The notes below the pieces were generated by a model that was not told the DNA's origin, ran no database searches, and was given only the letters and a program-made list of their open reading frames with translations. DNA of 64,000 nt from Arthrobotrys musiformis. Taxonomy: Eukaryota; Ascomycota; Orbiliomycetes; Orbiliales; Orbiliaceae. The DNA lies in contig JAVHJL010000003.1 of NCBI GenBank assembly GCA_036971715.1, positions 4,588,001 through 4,652,000 on the forward strand, in the 5' to 3' direction. This document shows positions 21,672 through 34,591 of the stretch, piece by piece. A program made the translations under genes and the position numbers. Position 1 is the first letter of the stretch; each line of letters begins with the position of its first letter.

Positions 21672-24600
21672 CTACCAACCCTTGCTCCTCCTACTATCAG
21701 TCCAAAAATCTTTGATGTCCGCATGTCCAAACGCGTCAGCTGTTTTCAGATATTCAAGAACTTCGTACCGGGCATAATCGCGCTGTTCGAATAGCCACCT
21801 CACACTCTTTAACTTCCCCAGCCGTATTGCCTCATGCATGAAATCAATAAAATATTTTCCGCAGCGGCACTGCATCTTGTCAAACAGTACACTATACCCA
21901 AATTTATCAAGTATTTGCAAAGCTTGGGTGTTTTCACACTCAATCGCTCTGCAAAAAGCGGGAACGAAGACAAAGTTTTTTTTGATCTGAGGCATATTAA
22001 AGTGCGCCTCCATCCCACGCCCCGCTTCATCTACCAAAATCTTGAGTATTTCTAAGTAATTGTGCTTCACAGCCTCTGCGAAAGGATCGTCATCGGAGTT
22101 GAAGTGTCGAAGATAGTTAGAGCCCGAGCTGGTCTCGGGGCCTCGGGAGAGCCACCGCGGAAAATATCTATCATTGTTTGGTTCATCCGAAGTCTTAGTA
22201 TCGTCTTCGGGGCAACCTATTAATATTGCATCTCGTAGCATTGGAAAGACTCCATCCTGTGGGCATACCACCCTTGAAATAATATATTGAACGACCTCCT
22301 GATGCCCCCTTCGGGTAGCTTGCGAAAAGAATCGGCGAAGTTGGTCCGGTGTATTGTAATGCCAACCCAAGAGCTTATGCTTTTCTAACATAAGCTTTAC
22401 AATATCAAGAGAACCATTCAACGTAGCCTCATCCATAGCTCCATCGAAAAATTTATCGCATCCAATACGAAGCGTTATGCCCAGTCGTAGGTGTTCTTTC
22501 AACAACGAATCGAAAATTTGCAGCCTACAAAATCTCGCCGCAGTCTGGAGAGGACTCCTATCCCAAGCGATTTCGGGGGAGCTTTGACAGAAGGTGCGCG
22601 GGTCTAAGTACCTCCAGCACATCCATTGGTAAATGCTATTGGGTACCGGGCCGCCCAAAGTATGTCGTATCTGCAGAAGACCTCTCTCGAGGGTAACTGG
22701 CGAGTCTTCTAAAATATAACGGACGACGTTCGGACTGTCCTTTTCAATCGCATAGTTCAGGAGCACAGCGATATCAGTTACGCCACCTTCGATGGCAAGA
22801 ACCCGGACCCGCCCGATTGCTTGTGATTGCAATCGGCTTCCGGAATCTCCCCTGGATTTGAAGAATAGAACCGCGAAAAGGGGCAAATTGTCTTGCTCAC
22901 AAGCCCATGATAACAGCTCGTTGAAGTCCGGTTTTACGCCACCCTTCATCCCAGGCAGGAAAGGAAACGGTAGGTCTAGCGCGTCCAGCAAAGCTTCTAG
23001 GTGTCTCGCCCGGTCCAGCTTTCTGGCCCCATCCAGTCCAAAGTGATGAAGCCAGTATTCTGCAATATATTTCAGGCAAGGAAAGCTCGACATAAATTTA
23101 GTTTCGGTATCTGACTTTGGGGTATCGCACGCGGAACGAGCAAAGACTTCGATGGGGTTTTCCCTCCTGGCAGTGGAAATTGGCGCCTGTCGGCTGCCCG
23201 AGACCATGTCAAAGGCAGACCGGCAGATTGGGTCAAGGAATTTGAGCTTCACTGGTAGCAATATAGTAATCCAATCTTTTGGCTCAGAAACGACTTCAAC
23301 CTTTTTCTTGATTCGGGCTAACTGGGTCCCAAAATCCCGAAGCTGGAGGTATGTTGCGCAAAGCTGGGCTGTATCAATCGAGGCCTCTTCAGGGCTGCCG
23401 TCATCTGTTCTTGATTGAAGATATTTGGAAACTGTCGAGTGAGCGTATTGTACCGTTTGGTCTTGCTCATTCTTAATAACCAGCCCGCCGCAATTTTGTA
23501 TTATTCCTTCCGGGTCGTCGTTGTAACGCATACGAATTTGAGCATGTTGTGTGTCCCCTACTCTAATCGCGATTGCGTCTCTGAGCTCCATTAGGGTCAG
23601 TGGCCTACGGCATTCTGACAGCCATTTGAATGTCATAGCTGCCTCGTGACTATCCCGCTCTTCATGTATCCTGCGTATAATACGCTCGTAAGTTTCGGAA
23701 AGACCATTCGGTAGGCCTCTTAGAAGACTGTATATTTTCTCCCTATTTCCGGCTCTCCTAATATCTTGGATCTGGAAAAAGACCCATAGAAACCTAGTAA
23801 CAAAGACAAACAGACGTTAGCAATCAAATTGACCTATGAAGGTCGAAGCAACTGGTAAGCTTAAAGGGAAAGTGAAACGAACATTCCGTCAGCGCCGTCC
23901 GACAGGGCTTTCCGAATGTCATCCTTGACCTCGCGGGGGTAGGCCTTGAGGTTAGGGCATTTAGTTTCGAGTTCATGGTCAATGTACGCTTCAACATCTA
24001 GGCGGCGCCCCGTTCTCGATAAAGATATATTATGTGATATCGGTAGAGACCTAGGCAAATCGATATCCGGCCGACTTGACAGCATGAACTTTTTGTGTTC
24101 CGGTTTTTTTCCGATAAAGCGCTTGATGAATGCTAACACATCCAACCTTTCCTCAAGAGAGCATTCGTCAATCCCATCAATGAGGATGTATAGTTGATCA
24201 ATAGTTCCAGTAAATTTCACAAATAATTCTTCAAGCTCGTAAATATCAGGTGGGAGATGCGACTCCAGATACGAGATTTCAAGCTCGTCTTGTGCTTGAT
24301 TGGATAGTGTTCCATTGAGGACGATGACTTGCTTCAGCAAACTAGATAGTATGGTTCGGTATCTCAGGGTCTCCGGAGTATGAAAGTCGCAAAAGAAATA
24401 TATTATCGATGCTTTTGTATTTTGGTGGCAATTGAATAGGTGATCGATAACGGCAGTTGCTAGAATGGATTTTCCCGACCCGGCTATATCGGTATATATA
24501 TAGTATATCTTTAGTAGTTGGGTCTCCTCAAGATGCCTAAGTTTACTTCCAACTACAATTTCAGTTCAAAAGAGAGATCAATGCAACTCACGTATTCCAT

Positions 24601-25818
24601 GATACCACAGAACTGACGAATCCCGTGCTCTATCCCAACTTTCAAATTCAGGCAATGTAAAAAGCCAACTCCCAGTATTGGGGTATCGTCTATCGCGAGC
24701 GTTGATGAATGACCTAGTATGGTCAAAACCGGAAATCTTCTCGAGAATTCGGTTCAATCTTCTTTCTACAGCAGAGAATTATATTGCCGATTATACGTTA
24801 GTAATCTTAAGATCTTTTAGCCATATCGGTCTGCTGTAGGGGAGATTTATCTTACTTTTAGCGGCGAAATCCTGCTGTATCTGCCAGGCCCTATTACCAG
24901 CCCACTGCTGTACTTCAAACTCGCGATGGACATATCCACTCTGTTGATACAAAGCAGCAGATTGTACTGCCTGATGAGCGGCTATTTCCGACGCGATCAT
25001 AACTTCATCATCAATTACTCGTCGCTGCTCCTCTAATTGTTCTTCGATACCCGCAAACTGAAGTTTAAATGGTTTCCAAATTGATTTAGCGAACTACTTT
25101 AGACCTAGGAATTTCCCATCAATTTGGAACCAACTATAAATTTTTGTAACCACGGAGGTGTGGCTATCTATAACCAGCCAGAGGACTTGCCTGGTTGTCG
25201 CAAGAATTTGAACGCTTGCATAGAAAACTCAATGATAATGGCATAAAACTCCAGTATTGCGTCCTGTAACTTTGTTGAGCTCTGAAATAGCTTTCCAATG
25301 CGCTCAATCGTAGGACAATGATGTTGTAGTTTCATGAGCATGTCCGATATCTTGACGAAATAGTCGAAGAAGTTGGAAGCAATCTATGAATTTGCCTGTT
25401 AGAATAATTATATGAATCGAGCTTCAACCAACTAGCTCTAGCTTGTAACACAACCTTGAGTGTATGACAAAAAGTAAAAAAAGGTTTAAACTTATAAGCT
25501 TACCTGAACTACAAGTTTTACGCTGCCCCAAACATGTGCTGCTATAGTCGGATCGCTTTGGATATAGACCCCTATTACATCACCAAGACTTTGGATAAAT
25601 ATTAGGAACGGCTGAATCTTGTCTCCGAGACGTTTACGGCGTAGGTTCGAATCGCTGTTGAACCTGGCGCAGAATTCTGTCACGGCTGTAGCATCAGCCC
25701 GAGAAATTTGGCTCAGAGCCAGTTTCTCAGTTGCGTCGAGCTGGTTTCTGAAATTTTCGAGTGCGCTTGCCAACCGCTCTTGCCCGGGCATGTTGCTTGG
25801 TCCTGTTGATTGGCTCAT
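21672..25818 (-). CDS. NACHT/STAND receptor with ankyrin-like repeats (fungal NLR)
   Basis: Minus-strand gene. Exons read as 25818..25504, 25383..25191, 25093..24856, 24765..24592, 24483..23883 and 23793..21672; about 1,214 residues. The N-terminal domain (HVWGSVKLVVQ, IASNFFDYF, SIWKPFKLQF) is of the type found on fungal STAND proteins. The NACHT domain has Walker A GIPGSGKS, split by an intron whose phase restores it exactly, and Walker B LYILIDGIDEC, followed by SSRPDIDLP and DGMFLWV. A winged-helix segment follows (WLSECRRPLTLMELRDAI, YAHSTVSKYL), then roughly 500 residues of degenerate ankyrin-type helices. Such proteins sense non-self and trigger defence or incompatibility death in fungi. 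The exon 2/exon 3 junction does not keep frame with any consensus splice I can find, so the gene may carry a lesion there. Confidence 0.85.
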
Positions 25819-27368
25819 TGTCTGCGAATTTTGTACCAGTACGTTGATCTTGGCAATTGGTCTGGTTTAAAGGTAGACGTTAACTTCGTGTTGACCCTAA
25901 GCTATATCGCGGTATGTCCATGAATGCAGCGACGACCGATGGTTCTTCCACAGGAAGTAAACAGGTCGCCTGTTTAAATTTAATTTATCCCATGCCGATG
26001 GTATTTAAGATTTGTACTTGGTCCCATGGCACAAAGTATGGCTGGCTGCCCCTCTTTAAATGCGAACCGTTTCTGCCTCGTAGCCAATGTATCTAGCTAG
26101 GCTGGGATAGTTGGGTTGTGGGCATACGTGCACGCCCTGCTGCACGCTGGCGAGGCTTTCGACATTAGCCACTTAGCTGACCAGCATACGTGCATGCATG
26201 CCTCGCAACCTATATTTCGTTGTCCAACCAATTCTGAGTACAGATACCCTCAGTGTACCCCATAAAAGTTATTAATATACATCGTTTTATCGATTCCCTA
26301 GTCATGGCTTTAGGCTGGTTGCCTTCAAAATTGAGCCAGTAAATATATTGAAATTTAGTAAATATTGTTTCTAGATCTAGCTTATGGTACCAATTGCAAC
26401 CGGTTAAGGGCTTTTGCCCAATAGTACTAGTACTCATTTCTAAATGAACTTGATACATATGACACCCCAATCCCACATAAGTATGTATGCACTCCAGTCA
26501 AGATTTCCCGGATCCTTGAGACTGCCTTGCAGAAAATACAACATCTTAGCTTGCGTTGTCGCCACGAAACCAACGTTGCAACGGGTCTGGTGGTAGACTA
26601 GTCACGTCCCATGAATCAACCATCGCGCCGCTTTATATAATTTAGATGTATGAGTACTCGTCCACAGGTACAAGGAGTCCACAAAATATGTTGTGCGGCA
26701 CACACGGAAGCACTTGCATCGACCTCCAAGCTATCACGGATCGAGCGAACAGTGTATGTGCAGGGACACCCGACCCGTTGGAAGGGGAGTTTGACCCCTC
26801 TGTCACCCGCAATCGCTAGCCCCACTCCCCAAGTTTGGGCGCAACACGATGCTTTCCCCATACAAATTGTTAGCGATTCTAATCCTCAATTCCCCTTCGC
26901 TTGGTCCCAACCTCATCCAACATTGCATCTTGATGGGAACCCAACTGCACAACTCCCCAAACATCAGCTTGAGCGCGGTGTGCCGTCCCCTGATCTTGGA
27001 CTGCAGATATCATACAAAATTCCTGGAAACCACTGGATTCCATTCGGGCATTTTTCGCCCTTCCAGTTATTTCATGCAGAGCTTTCTACCGCCAACTGGA
27101 ACACCTTAGACTGCAGTGGAGGGTTCGAAACATATAAGTAGGGGGAGTCCACCTAGCTCTGGGCTCTGGACTGCATCTTCTCCTCTCCTACGACATAAAA
27201 CAATTCTGTAGTCTTTATATTCTCTTAATCCTTCTTTTCCTTCTCTCGCACTTTACTACCCCGAAGTTTTTGTGACGAGGGCGACATCATATCCCAAGCC
27301 CTAGTTACAATAGCTTCGTCCACCATACCCCCTCTCTCCGTTGGCTAAGTCTACACCAGGCCACGAAA
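25819..27368. other. Divergent promoter region of receptor and dynamin genes
   Basis: About 1.55 kb between two head-to-head genes. An open frame of 163 codons (26650-27141, plus) shows no recognisable domain and is probably chance. The last 200 bases are pyrimidine-rich, typical of a fungal promoter and leader. Confidence 0.4.
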
Positions 27369-30300
27369 ATGGCCCGTAGAACCGCCATCAAAGAGGAACC
27401 AAACCTAGTACGCGTGACTAGCTCTCAGGTGGTGCCTACAGAAAGAAACACCTCCCCGCTCACGGAGTTGGAATCCACTCCCCCACGCACTACTCCCGTA
27501 CCTTCGGCCGATGATGTTATAATTATGGATATTGACAGTAATTCATCGAGGACCCTTGTCGACGGTAACATCGTGGATAAGACTCTCGATACCACCAAAA
27601 TCATGAGCGAAGGCGCTAGGATCGCTATTCACTCTGCAGGACCCTCTAGAGGAGATGAAATTTTCATTGGAGATGCCATGCAAGTGGCTCAGAAGTCCTC
27701 AAGCATGGGATATGATATGCTCGGGGAAGATATGAGGGATATGGTTAATACCATAAACCAGCTCAGGATGAAGGGGGTTGAAGATTTGGGTTTGCCGCTG
27801 CCGGTAAGAATATAACTATGCTTTTTATATCAACCCTCAGAAAAACTAAGGAGTTTTCAATTTAGAGAATCGCAGTAATTGGAAATCAAAGTGCGGGTAA
27901 ATCCTCATTGATCGAGGCTATCAGCGGGGTAAGTGCACTCGATAGTGACAATACCACACAAAAGTTAGGAGTTTTCTGAGCTAACATGAGGATTTCACAT
28001 ATTTTAGATTCGAGTTCCTCGATACGCAGGAACATGCACCCGCTGCCCCCTGGAAATTACCCTAACCGAAGATACTTCCCCAATGGCACCATGGCGTTGC
28101 AAAGTCTCCCTACGTTTCCATAAAGCATACAACTCCAAGAAGAAGGGTGATCCGTGGACAGAAGTACAGCATACCCAACATCCTTTCCTTACTATTAACG
28201 ATCCAGAGCACGTTGAAGCAGTTATAATCAGAGCCCAGTTAGCGATTTTAAACCCCTCCAGACATTGGGGCGATTTTGTCAGCATACCAGTTCAAACTGC
28301 CGGTAGCACCGAGACTACTGAAGTACCATTTTCTCCAAACGTCATTTGTATGGAGATTACTGGAAATAATGTTCCCAACCTCAGTTTCATCGACTTACCC
28401 GGTATTATTCATGTTACTGAGAGAAAAGAGGAGGAGTACTTAATCAAGTTGGTCAGGAACCTTGTCGAGGGGTATATCAGGCAGGAAGATTGTCTCATCC
28501 TTCTTGCGATGACTATGAAAGGTATGCCCATAGTATACCAATAATAGACACAAAGAGACGAAATCTAACCTAAAATATTTAGACGATGCTGTAAACCAGT
28601 CAGCCGCTCAGATGGCTCGCAAGCTGGGACCGAACCGCACAATTGGGGCTCTCACAAAGCCAGATACTGTTCTTGGAGGCGAGCACGACCAGTGGATCAA
28701 GATCCTTCGTGGCCACGAACACCGTCTCCCGCACGGCTACTTTGTTACTAAGCAGCCCTCGCAGCAGCAGCTCCTCAAGCGTATTAGTCATGCCGGAGCT
28801 CGCCGTCTCGAGGATGATTTTTTCAATGGCGAAGACCCTTGGAATACCGAGCTCGCTGACCTCAGTGACCGGTACGTGTACCATTACAAGCGTAAATTTT
28901 GAGACGGCAAGACTAACATCATCGTTTTAGGTTCGGCACTGTTAACCTTCAAAAGTACCTCTCTAAACAACTTGCGGGGCTCATCCGCCAACGCCTCCCC
29001 ACAATTATCAGAAATGTGCAAAATCAAAGTGCCCAGGTTCAGATGCAACTCGAAAAGCTGCCGCCACCGCCGGCTAACAGCCTGCGACAAGTCCTGAGAC
29101 AAGATTTAGACAAATATTTCTACCGACTATACGACACGATCGATGGCCGCGGTGACGATAATAAGTTTTCGTACGAATGGCGCAAGATCGCAGCGAAGCT
29201 CAAGGCAGACCTGATAGCACTCAGGCCGCGTGTGAATCCGGATGAGACTTCTCCCCGAAACCCAAATTCGTCGTTCACGCCTTCCGCCGCTAGAGCTAGC
29301 TCGATGTCACTCTTCGGTAGCTTTTCGTCTGCACCGTCAACCCCAGCTAAACGTAAACGCCCAGGCAGCCATGACGACCCACCAGATGGCTCCTCAGATC
29401 CGTTTAACACCGGTTCCGGCTCTGGAGGACCTCCGCCTCGTAAGAAGGCCGCGCTCGAGTCCCGAACCCCAGCGAAAAAGGTTATCTCCGTCGAGGAAGA
29501 CGATGTCCACGAGGCAGACTCTGTTACCGACACGCCTGCAGAGTCGTCGCAGTCTAAAGCCATGCATCTGCATGAAATCCGCGAAATCCTCGAGGTCAGC
29601 GGAGCTACCGGTATCCCTGGTATTGTAGACCATAAAGCCGTCGAAAATCTTTCTAAAATGCACATGCGTGTGTGGGAAGGTCCTGTCAAGAGTTTCATTG
29701 GCCAATTCGACACTCTGCTTTTTAACCACACCCATACCACCTTCGCTAGTATCTTCTCTCCTTACGAACAGTCACCTTTGTACTCTCACATGAGCGAGAT
29801 CATTGACGATTTCCACGCGATCATGATGACGAAGATACACAAGTCGATTTCCAAGTGTTACCGCATCGAGGCTGAGTGTATCTACACCATGCAAGATCGC
29901 GACTGGAACCGTGAGCATGCGAATTGGAAACAAGACAATGAAAGGCGCCGCAAACGCGCCGTCGAGGAACAACTAGCGATCAAACAACAGCGGGCCCAAG
30001 AGCGTCACAACCAAGCCGGTAGAAAGGGCAAGGTTGAGATACCTGTTCCCGAGGGCCCTGACCCATACCAAAGAGAGCTTGATACTCTCACTCATACGCA
30101 AGCTTACCTTGGATTGGCGAGGCGAAGGTTTGGAGATACCGTTATGATGAGGATGATCAAGGGGATTTTTACGAAGTACACTGTCCAGGGAACGTTCAAG
30201 GAGCATGTTGAACAACAATTGGGGCTCCGAGAGTTGGGCGAAGAAGAGCAGGAGAGGAAGTGCAGGGAACTTATGGTTGAGGACCCTGCGAAGGAGAAGA

Positions 30301-30386
30301 TGAGGAGCACGTTGGTGAGCAAGAAGGAGTTGTTGGACAAAGCCTGGATGGACTTGGAGCCGTACCAAGCGTTTGGGGGAATCTAG
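27369..30386 (+). CDS. Dynamin-superfamily large GTPase (fungal Mx/dynamin-like)
   Basis: Five exons: 27369..27803, 27866..27928, 28008..28521, 28583..28871 and 28931..30386; 918 residues. The GTPase domain has all four motifs: P-loop GNQSAGKSS (about 151-159), G2 region GTCTRCP (174-180), DLPG (295-298) and TKPD (362-365), with RTIGALTK as in dynamins. A disordered Ser/Pro insert follows (SPRNPNSSF to TPAKK, about 535-620), carrying two basic clusters, PAKRKRPG and PPRKKA, that could be nuclear-localisation signals. The stalk and a GED-like C-terminus (CRELMVEDPAKEKMRS, LLDKAWMDLEP) end the protein. No PH domain or mitochondrial targeting is seen, so it is nearer to fungal Mx-like dynamins than to Vps1 or Dnm1. 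The family tubulates or severs membranes; the target here is unknown. It is head-to-head with the NACHT receptor. Confidence 0.9.
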
Positions 30387-31156
30387 ATCGAGAGGCTCGT
30401 TTGGGCCGTCCGAGACAATTTCTCACCAAACATTTATTTTAAGCCACTTTATCACATTCTTTCCGTTATCATCTATTTTTTTTTTTTTTTCCCTCAAAAA
30501 TCTGCAGCTTTTAGTTGTCATCATATTTGTTCGGACACAAGACGGGGTTTTTATGGGATTCCAGAACGGAGTTTGGGTTTCTTCTCGGGGTTTATCCTTT
30601 TTCAAATGGCTCGGGCAGTTCGAGACATTAATACTATGTAGCTCAGAAAAATCGTAATTCAGCCCAATAGAATACTATCATCCTTCCAATTCCCCGGAAC
30701 GAACTGCCATTGAGACGGTGTCTTATGCAATGGGATCTGATATCTCCTATCGGACTTGCAAAGTGGCGGGGCCAGCTCCGTTATGACGCTAAAATGGGCC
30801 GCGGCACGTTTGTCATTCTCGTATGTCGCGACCTTCCCCGCAATTCGTTGCCGACAGCTGGGTTAGTGCTAGTGGACGCTGTGTAAACTCTTTGTCAATT
30901 AAGGTCGTAAAAACCCCGTTCCGAGCTTAGTCTTCACGAATTCGTGTGCATTCTTCGGTCCGGAGATTTGTCCCAAGGTAGTATATATTCTTGAGGGGTG
31001 TGTGACATTCCCGGGTTTTCCGTATATCAACCTTCATAGTATTCACCTGTAGATCGAAAGAAACCCGGGGTACGCATATATAACCTGATACCCAATCTAC
31101 CACCCCCCCCCCAGATCTTAAATCCAAGGCAATTGGAAAGAGGAAGAAAAGAAAAT
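30387..31156. other. Dynamin 3' UTR and HOT promoter
   Basis: T-rich start with a run of about 15 T near 30476-30490, then promoter DNA of the next gene. A C-run lies near 31103-31111 just upstream of its start. No gene seen. Confidence 0.45.
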
Positions 31157-32853
31157 ATGGTTGTCGCCAGAGTCGCCACCACGGCTCGGAACAGGGCCCT
31201 TGGGCTTATGCGGACAATTAACCACACCAACAAGACATGTCCATGCCACGGGGATCCCTCGCATCACCACCACCACGAACACTCCCGCCATGCGACGAAT
31301 ATCCTGCGCAGGGGGAGGGGCTATGCCACGCCCATTGATGCGTCGCAGCAGAAGGTTTTACTCACTCCATTGTAATGGATGCTATAATAAGCCATTTTAG
31401 GGGGAATGTTAATTTTGGGGTGTGACGGGGTTTAGGAATATGCGTTTGAAATGGCAGCAAGTAGCATCCGGTTCGGACCTGGAGCCACAAAGGAAGTCGG
31501 GATGGACTTTGCAAACATGAAATCTAAAAAGGTGCTGGTGCTTACGGATACCACTGTTGCGCAATTGACGCCTATGAAGCAGGCGATTGAGGGGTTGGAG
31601 CGGGAGGGTGTCAAGTTCGACGTCTATACCGATGTTATGGTTGAGCCGAAGGATTATTCGTAAGTCCTCTCCTCTCGACATTTGCGAAGATTTTGAGCTG
31701 ATAGATATGTACTTGGGAATAAGGGTCAAGAAGGCGATTGAGTACGGACGAAACTCCGGCGCAGATGCTATATTAGCGGTCGGAGGCGGGTCGGTTATGG
31801 ATACCGCGAAGCTTGTGAACCTCTATACTAGCTACCCAGATGCCGATTTCCTCGATTTCGTGAATGCTCCTTTGGGGAAGGGCTTGCCGATTACGAAGGC
31901 TTTGAAGCCGTTGATTTGTATACCCACTACTGCCGGCACGGGTAGCGAAACCACCGGCACCGCTATTTTGTGAGTACACAGACACGTATCCATCCCTAAG
32001 GAATTATGGTAGGAAACTAATATTCCCTCGTAGTGATCTAACAGACGTCAAGGCCAAAACCGGTGTGGCCCATCGTTACCTCAAACCCACCCTCGGCATC
32101 TGCGATCCTCTAAACACCAAAACTATGCCCTCTGCCGTCCATGCCTCGTCGGGTCTCGACGTCCTTTGCCACTCCCTTGAATCCTGGACCGCCATTCCCT
32201 ACAATGAGCGTATTCCGCGCCCTACAAATCCCATCCTCCGACCAGCTTACCAAGGCGCCAACCCCATCTCCGACGTCTTCTCCTTCGAGGCCCTAAAAAT
32301 GACGGTAAAATACCTCCCGCGAGTCGTCAAAGACCCCGAGGATTCGGAAGCGCAAAGCAACATGCTTCTCGCTGCCACCCTTGCCGGTGTTGGGTTCGGA
32401 AACGCGGGTGTTCATTTGTGCCACGGGATGAGTTACCCCCTCAGCGGGATGAATAAGGGCTATAAACACGCCGGGTATCAAGTACCGCACCCTCTAATCC
32501 CCCACGGTGTTTCAGTCGCCGTCACCGCACCAGCGGTATTTAAATTCACCGGACCCACGAACCCACAAAGACATCTCGCAGCAGCAGAAGTCTTCGGTGC
32601 CGATATCTCGAATGCGAAGGAGGAGAGTGCAGGTGAAATACTGAGCGAGGCCTTGGCGAAGTTCTTGGTCGGGTTGGGAGATCAGCCGAGGGGTATCAAG
32701 GATTTGGGATATGAGAAGGGGGACATTGGGGCCTTAGTCGAAGGAACGATGCCGCAGCAGAGAGTCTTAGTTTTGGCGCCGAATTTGAGGGGGGAGAAGG
32801 AGCGACAGAGGGAGATTTTGACGGGGTTGTTTGAGGATGCGCTGGAGTATTAG
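31157..32853 (+). CDS. Mitochondrial hydroxyacid-oxoacid transhydrogenase (iron-containing ADH family)
   Basis: Four exons: 31157..31354, 31436..31659, 31724..31969 and 32034..32853; 495 residues. The family (ADHFE1/HOT) oxidises 4-hydroxybutyrate to succinic semialdehyde while reducing 2-oxoglutarate to 2-hydroxyglutarate. The Arg-rich N-terminus fits a mitochondrial presequence and contains an unusual His-rich stretch (HHHHHEHSRH, about residues 34-43). The mature enzyme starts near EYAFEMAASSIRFGPG. Motifs seen: GGGSVMDTAK (cofactor binding), PTTAGTGSE, SGLDVLCHSLE, GVHLCHGMSYPLSG and PHPLIPHG, the last three carrying the His/Asp metal ligands. The first intron has a weak GTTTTA donor, but the phase and the family N-terminus support it. 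Confidence 0.92.
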
Positions 32854-33460
32854 TTCGTTTAATTTATTCCAGTCCGAATTTCTACGGGTAGCAGATTTAA
32901 GGCGACGCAGAGGAGGGAGTGGTAAGATAGAGCTAGTCGAAGATACGATATAAATTAGAGATCAATACATGAGCATTGTATCAAATAACGCTAGGGATGG
33001 GGGTAATCTATTGCAATATGGGTGTGAACTACGGTTAAACATCTTTCAGTAGTCCGGCAATACGAGGAATGTTTACAAACCAAGAAACTCGACGGTTTGA
33101 TTAAATCACAGTTTTTTATGTCAATGGAAGTCTTGTGAGAATCGGATAAAGGGACTGGCCTCGAGCTCAGGATCAGTACAGTGGCTTTCGTCTTATAAAC
33201 CAGAGAGTGGCTTCCGTAAGGGAAAGCTGTGTTGTAAATGTGGTAGATTTCGTCGCCAAGACATATGCACGTGACAATGTGTTCACGTGATCGAGGCGAA
33301 ACAAGACTTCGATGCAACGCGACAAACGCAAGCAGGCGCAAGAACGGGCACACAGTAGAAGAACCTCCATCGCGACGTTGACCTTCAACCCTTCACCTCC
33401 CTCATCGCATCGCCAACAAACACGTAACATCATCAATCACCATCTTGCCAATCCTCCGCC
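32854..33460. other. HOT 3' UTR and LUC7 promoter
   Basis: No additional gene. Short antisense open frames here overlap the LUC7 leader and have no recognisable content. The leader is rich in CAC/ATC. Confidence 0.4.
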
Positions 33461-34514
33461 ATGGCTAGTGAACAGCGGCGGCTGCTTGAGCAGCTTGTGT
33501 GTTACCCCCCGCTTTTTCCCATCAATTGTCTTGTTGACTCAAGCTAATGTTGCTGCTTCCTTGCTTGTTAGATGGGCACATCCCGCACCCCCTCATCGAC
33601 AAAGTATACCGACCCTACTGTCTGCCGTTCCTACCTGGTGGGCACCTGTCCCCATGACCTCTTCACAAATACCAAGCAAGACCTCGGTCCCTGCCCAAAA
33701 CTCCACTCTGAACCTCTAAAATCCGACTATGAAGCCGACAAAGCCAACAACAAAGACCCGGGCTACGAATGGGACTACGCCCGAGACCTTCAAAAGTATG
33801 TGGAAGAGTGTAATCGTCGTATCGATGCCGCCCAGAGGAGGCTAGAGAAGACACCCGAGGAAATCATGAAGACCAACGCGCTTTTGAAGAGTATCGGAGA
33901 CCTGGAGAAGAGTATTCAGGTTGGATTGCAGGAGGTGGAAGTTTTAGGCGAAACTGGCAGTGTCGGGTTAGCCTTGGAGGAGTACGTTAAGATAAAGAGG
34001 TTAAAACTGGATAAGGATGAGAAGGAGGTATGTTTCATTACCGAGATATCGTCCAAAGCGAAAGTCGTTGTGAAAGGAAATGCTAATAAGCTCGCTGGGG
34101 CATGTAGAGGGAGCTCAAGTCTCTGTCGGACACATCAGGGCCGTCAGGTCATCAGAAGTTACAAGTTTGCGATGTTTGTGGAGCCTACTTGTCCCGCTTG
34201 GATAACGATAGACGGTTGGCAGATCACTTTTATGGAAAGGTACGCTACAGCCCCCATCTCTCGACGGGATTCTCTTATCATAGCTAACCGGTAGCTTACA
34301 GATGCACCTCGGGTACGCACAAATGCGGAACAAGCTCAAGGAGCTCCAAGAAATCATCGGGAACAGGAGACCGCCACCATCTGAAGGTCCTGCCAGAGGG
34401 CCAGCCGGCGAGGGAGGATGGGGTGGCGACAGGGGCTACGGTGACTACGGTGGGGATAGGAGAGACAGAAGGGGTGGGAGGGGCTATGGTGGGCGGCGTG
34501 GTGGGCGATGGTAG
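33461..34514 (+). CDS. luc7: U1 snRNP protein LUC7
   Basis: Four exons: 33461..33496, 33572..34027, 34108..34239 and 34302..34514; 278 residues. The 12-residue first exon (MASEQRRLLEQL) is family-typical. Two zinc fingers define LUC7: a CCCH finger (CRSYLVGTCPHDLF then CPKLHSE, about residues 28-57) and a C2H2-type finger (CDVCGAYLS, then DNDRRLADHFYGKMH, about residues 180-210). A long charged coiled coil lies between them. The C-terminus is RG/RGG-rich (GGDRRDRRGGRGYGG), as in RNA-binding tails. LUC7 belongs to the U1 snRNP and helps select 5' splice sites. The acceptor before RELKSL and the GTACGC donor after FYGK are supported by phase and conservation. Confidence 0.96.
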
Positions 34515-34591
34515 AACCCAGTCGCTTTTCAAGCTCAGACTCCGAATTATACCGTTTCGTCTCCACTCGGGGCCTCCCCTCCAATAGGCCT

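Noticed and set aside
26650..27141. 163-codon frame upstream of the dynamin
   Set aside because: No motif, no codon bias, pyrimidine-rich promoter-like end; treated as chance.
29120..29740. 206-codon minus-strand frame
   Set aside because: Antisense shadow of the dynamin's disordered insert.
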